Assembly (NCBI GenBank): GCA_947175285.1
Contig: CAMWMM010000083.1
Coordinates: forward strand, 1-12,873
DNA: 12,873 bases
From: an uncultured Lachnospiraceae bacterium
GTDB taxonomy: Bacteria; Bacillota_A; Clostridia; Lachnospirales; Lachnospiraceae
Reading direction: 5' to 3'
Part shown: positions 12,860 through 12,873 of the stretch, piece after piece
How the letters are laid out: every line of letters begins with the position of its first letter
Position numbering within the stretch: position 1 is the first letter of the stretch
Made by a program: the position numbers and the translations under genes
Notes under the pieces: model-generated
Databases searched by the model: none
What the model was told of the DNA's origin: nothing
What the model saw: the letters and a program-made list of their open reading frames with translations, nothing else

Positions 12860-12873
12860 TTTTTATACCACGC

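Overview
The window looks like chromosome of an anaerobic, low-to-mid GC Firmicute, probably a gut member of the Lachnospiraceae. The evidence is the strong AGGAGG-type ribosome binding sites, the clostridial character of the proteins and the presence of oxygen-sensitive glycyl radical chemistry. No RNA gene, CRISPR array or intact transposase was seen.

The right two thirds (4397-12859, all on the minus strand) is the 3' part of a glycyl-radical-enzyme-associated bacterial microcompartment (GRM) operon. In transcription order it encodes four hexameric shell proteins (BMC-H), the phosphotransacylase PduL, a pentameric vertex protein (EutN/CcmL type), a PduS-like flavin/iron-sulfur electron carrier, a PduT-like trimeric shell protein with an iron-sulfur cysteine, a DeoR-family regulator, a B12-independent diol dehydratase of the glycyl radical family, and its radical SAM activase. 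The dehydratase carries the residue set of glycerol/1,2-propanediol dehydratases rather than that of choline lyase. The expected route is 1,2-propanediol (or glycerol) to an aldehyde inside the shell, then to an acyl-CoA, then to an acyl-phosphate through PduL, with electrons passing through PduS and PduT. The aldehyde dehydrogenase, the alcohol dehydrogenase and any fuculose/rhamnulose-phosphate aldolase are not in view and would be expected beyond the right edge. The gene set most resembles the fucose/rhamnose-linked GRM5 class, but that assignment depends on genes outside the window.

A FabG-like short-chain dehydrogenase (3641-4363, plus strand) converges on the operon. The two stop codons are separated by a strong stem-loop. 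Directly upstream of it lies a roughly 304-bp non-coding element (3302-3605) with near-perfect terminal inverted repeats and a fully nested snap-back structure, resembling a MITE.

The left third (1-3153) is AT-rich and accessory in character. It holds two tandem paralogous membrane-anchored hypothetical proteins, a stand-alone radical SAM protein with a degenerate C-terminal domain, and a third membrane-anchored hypothetical protein. Two of the membrane-protein transcription units share a conserved extended -10 promoter region. Between the radical SAM gene and the third hypothetical gene (2118-2658) there is no gene, but there is a tandem pair of related palindromic repeat elements and a further hairpin.

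The observations most worth following are: a roughly 48-residue insertion in the dehydratase that contains a helix resembling an encapsulation peptide and the N-terminus of PduL from the same operon; a branched RNA-like structure filling the gap between the shell genes and pduL; and the two families of palindromic elements.
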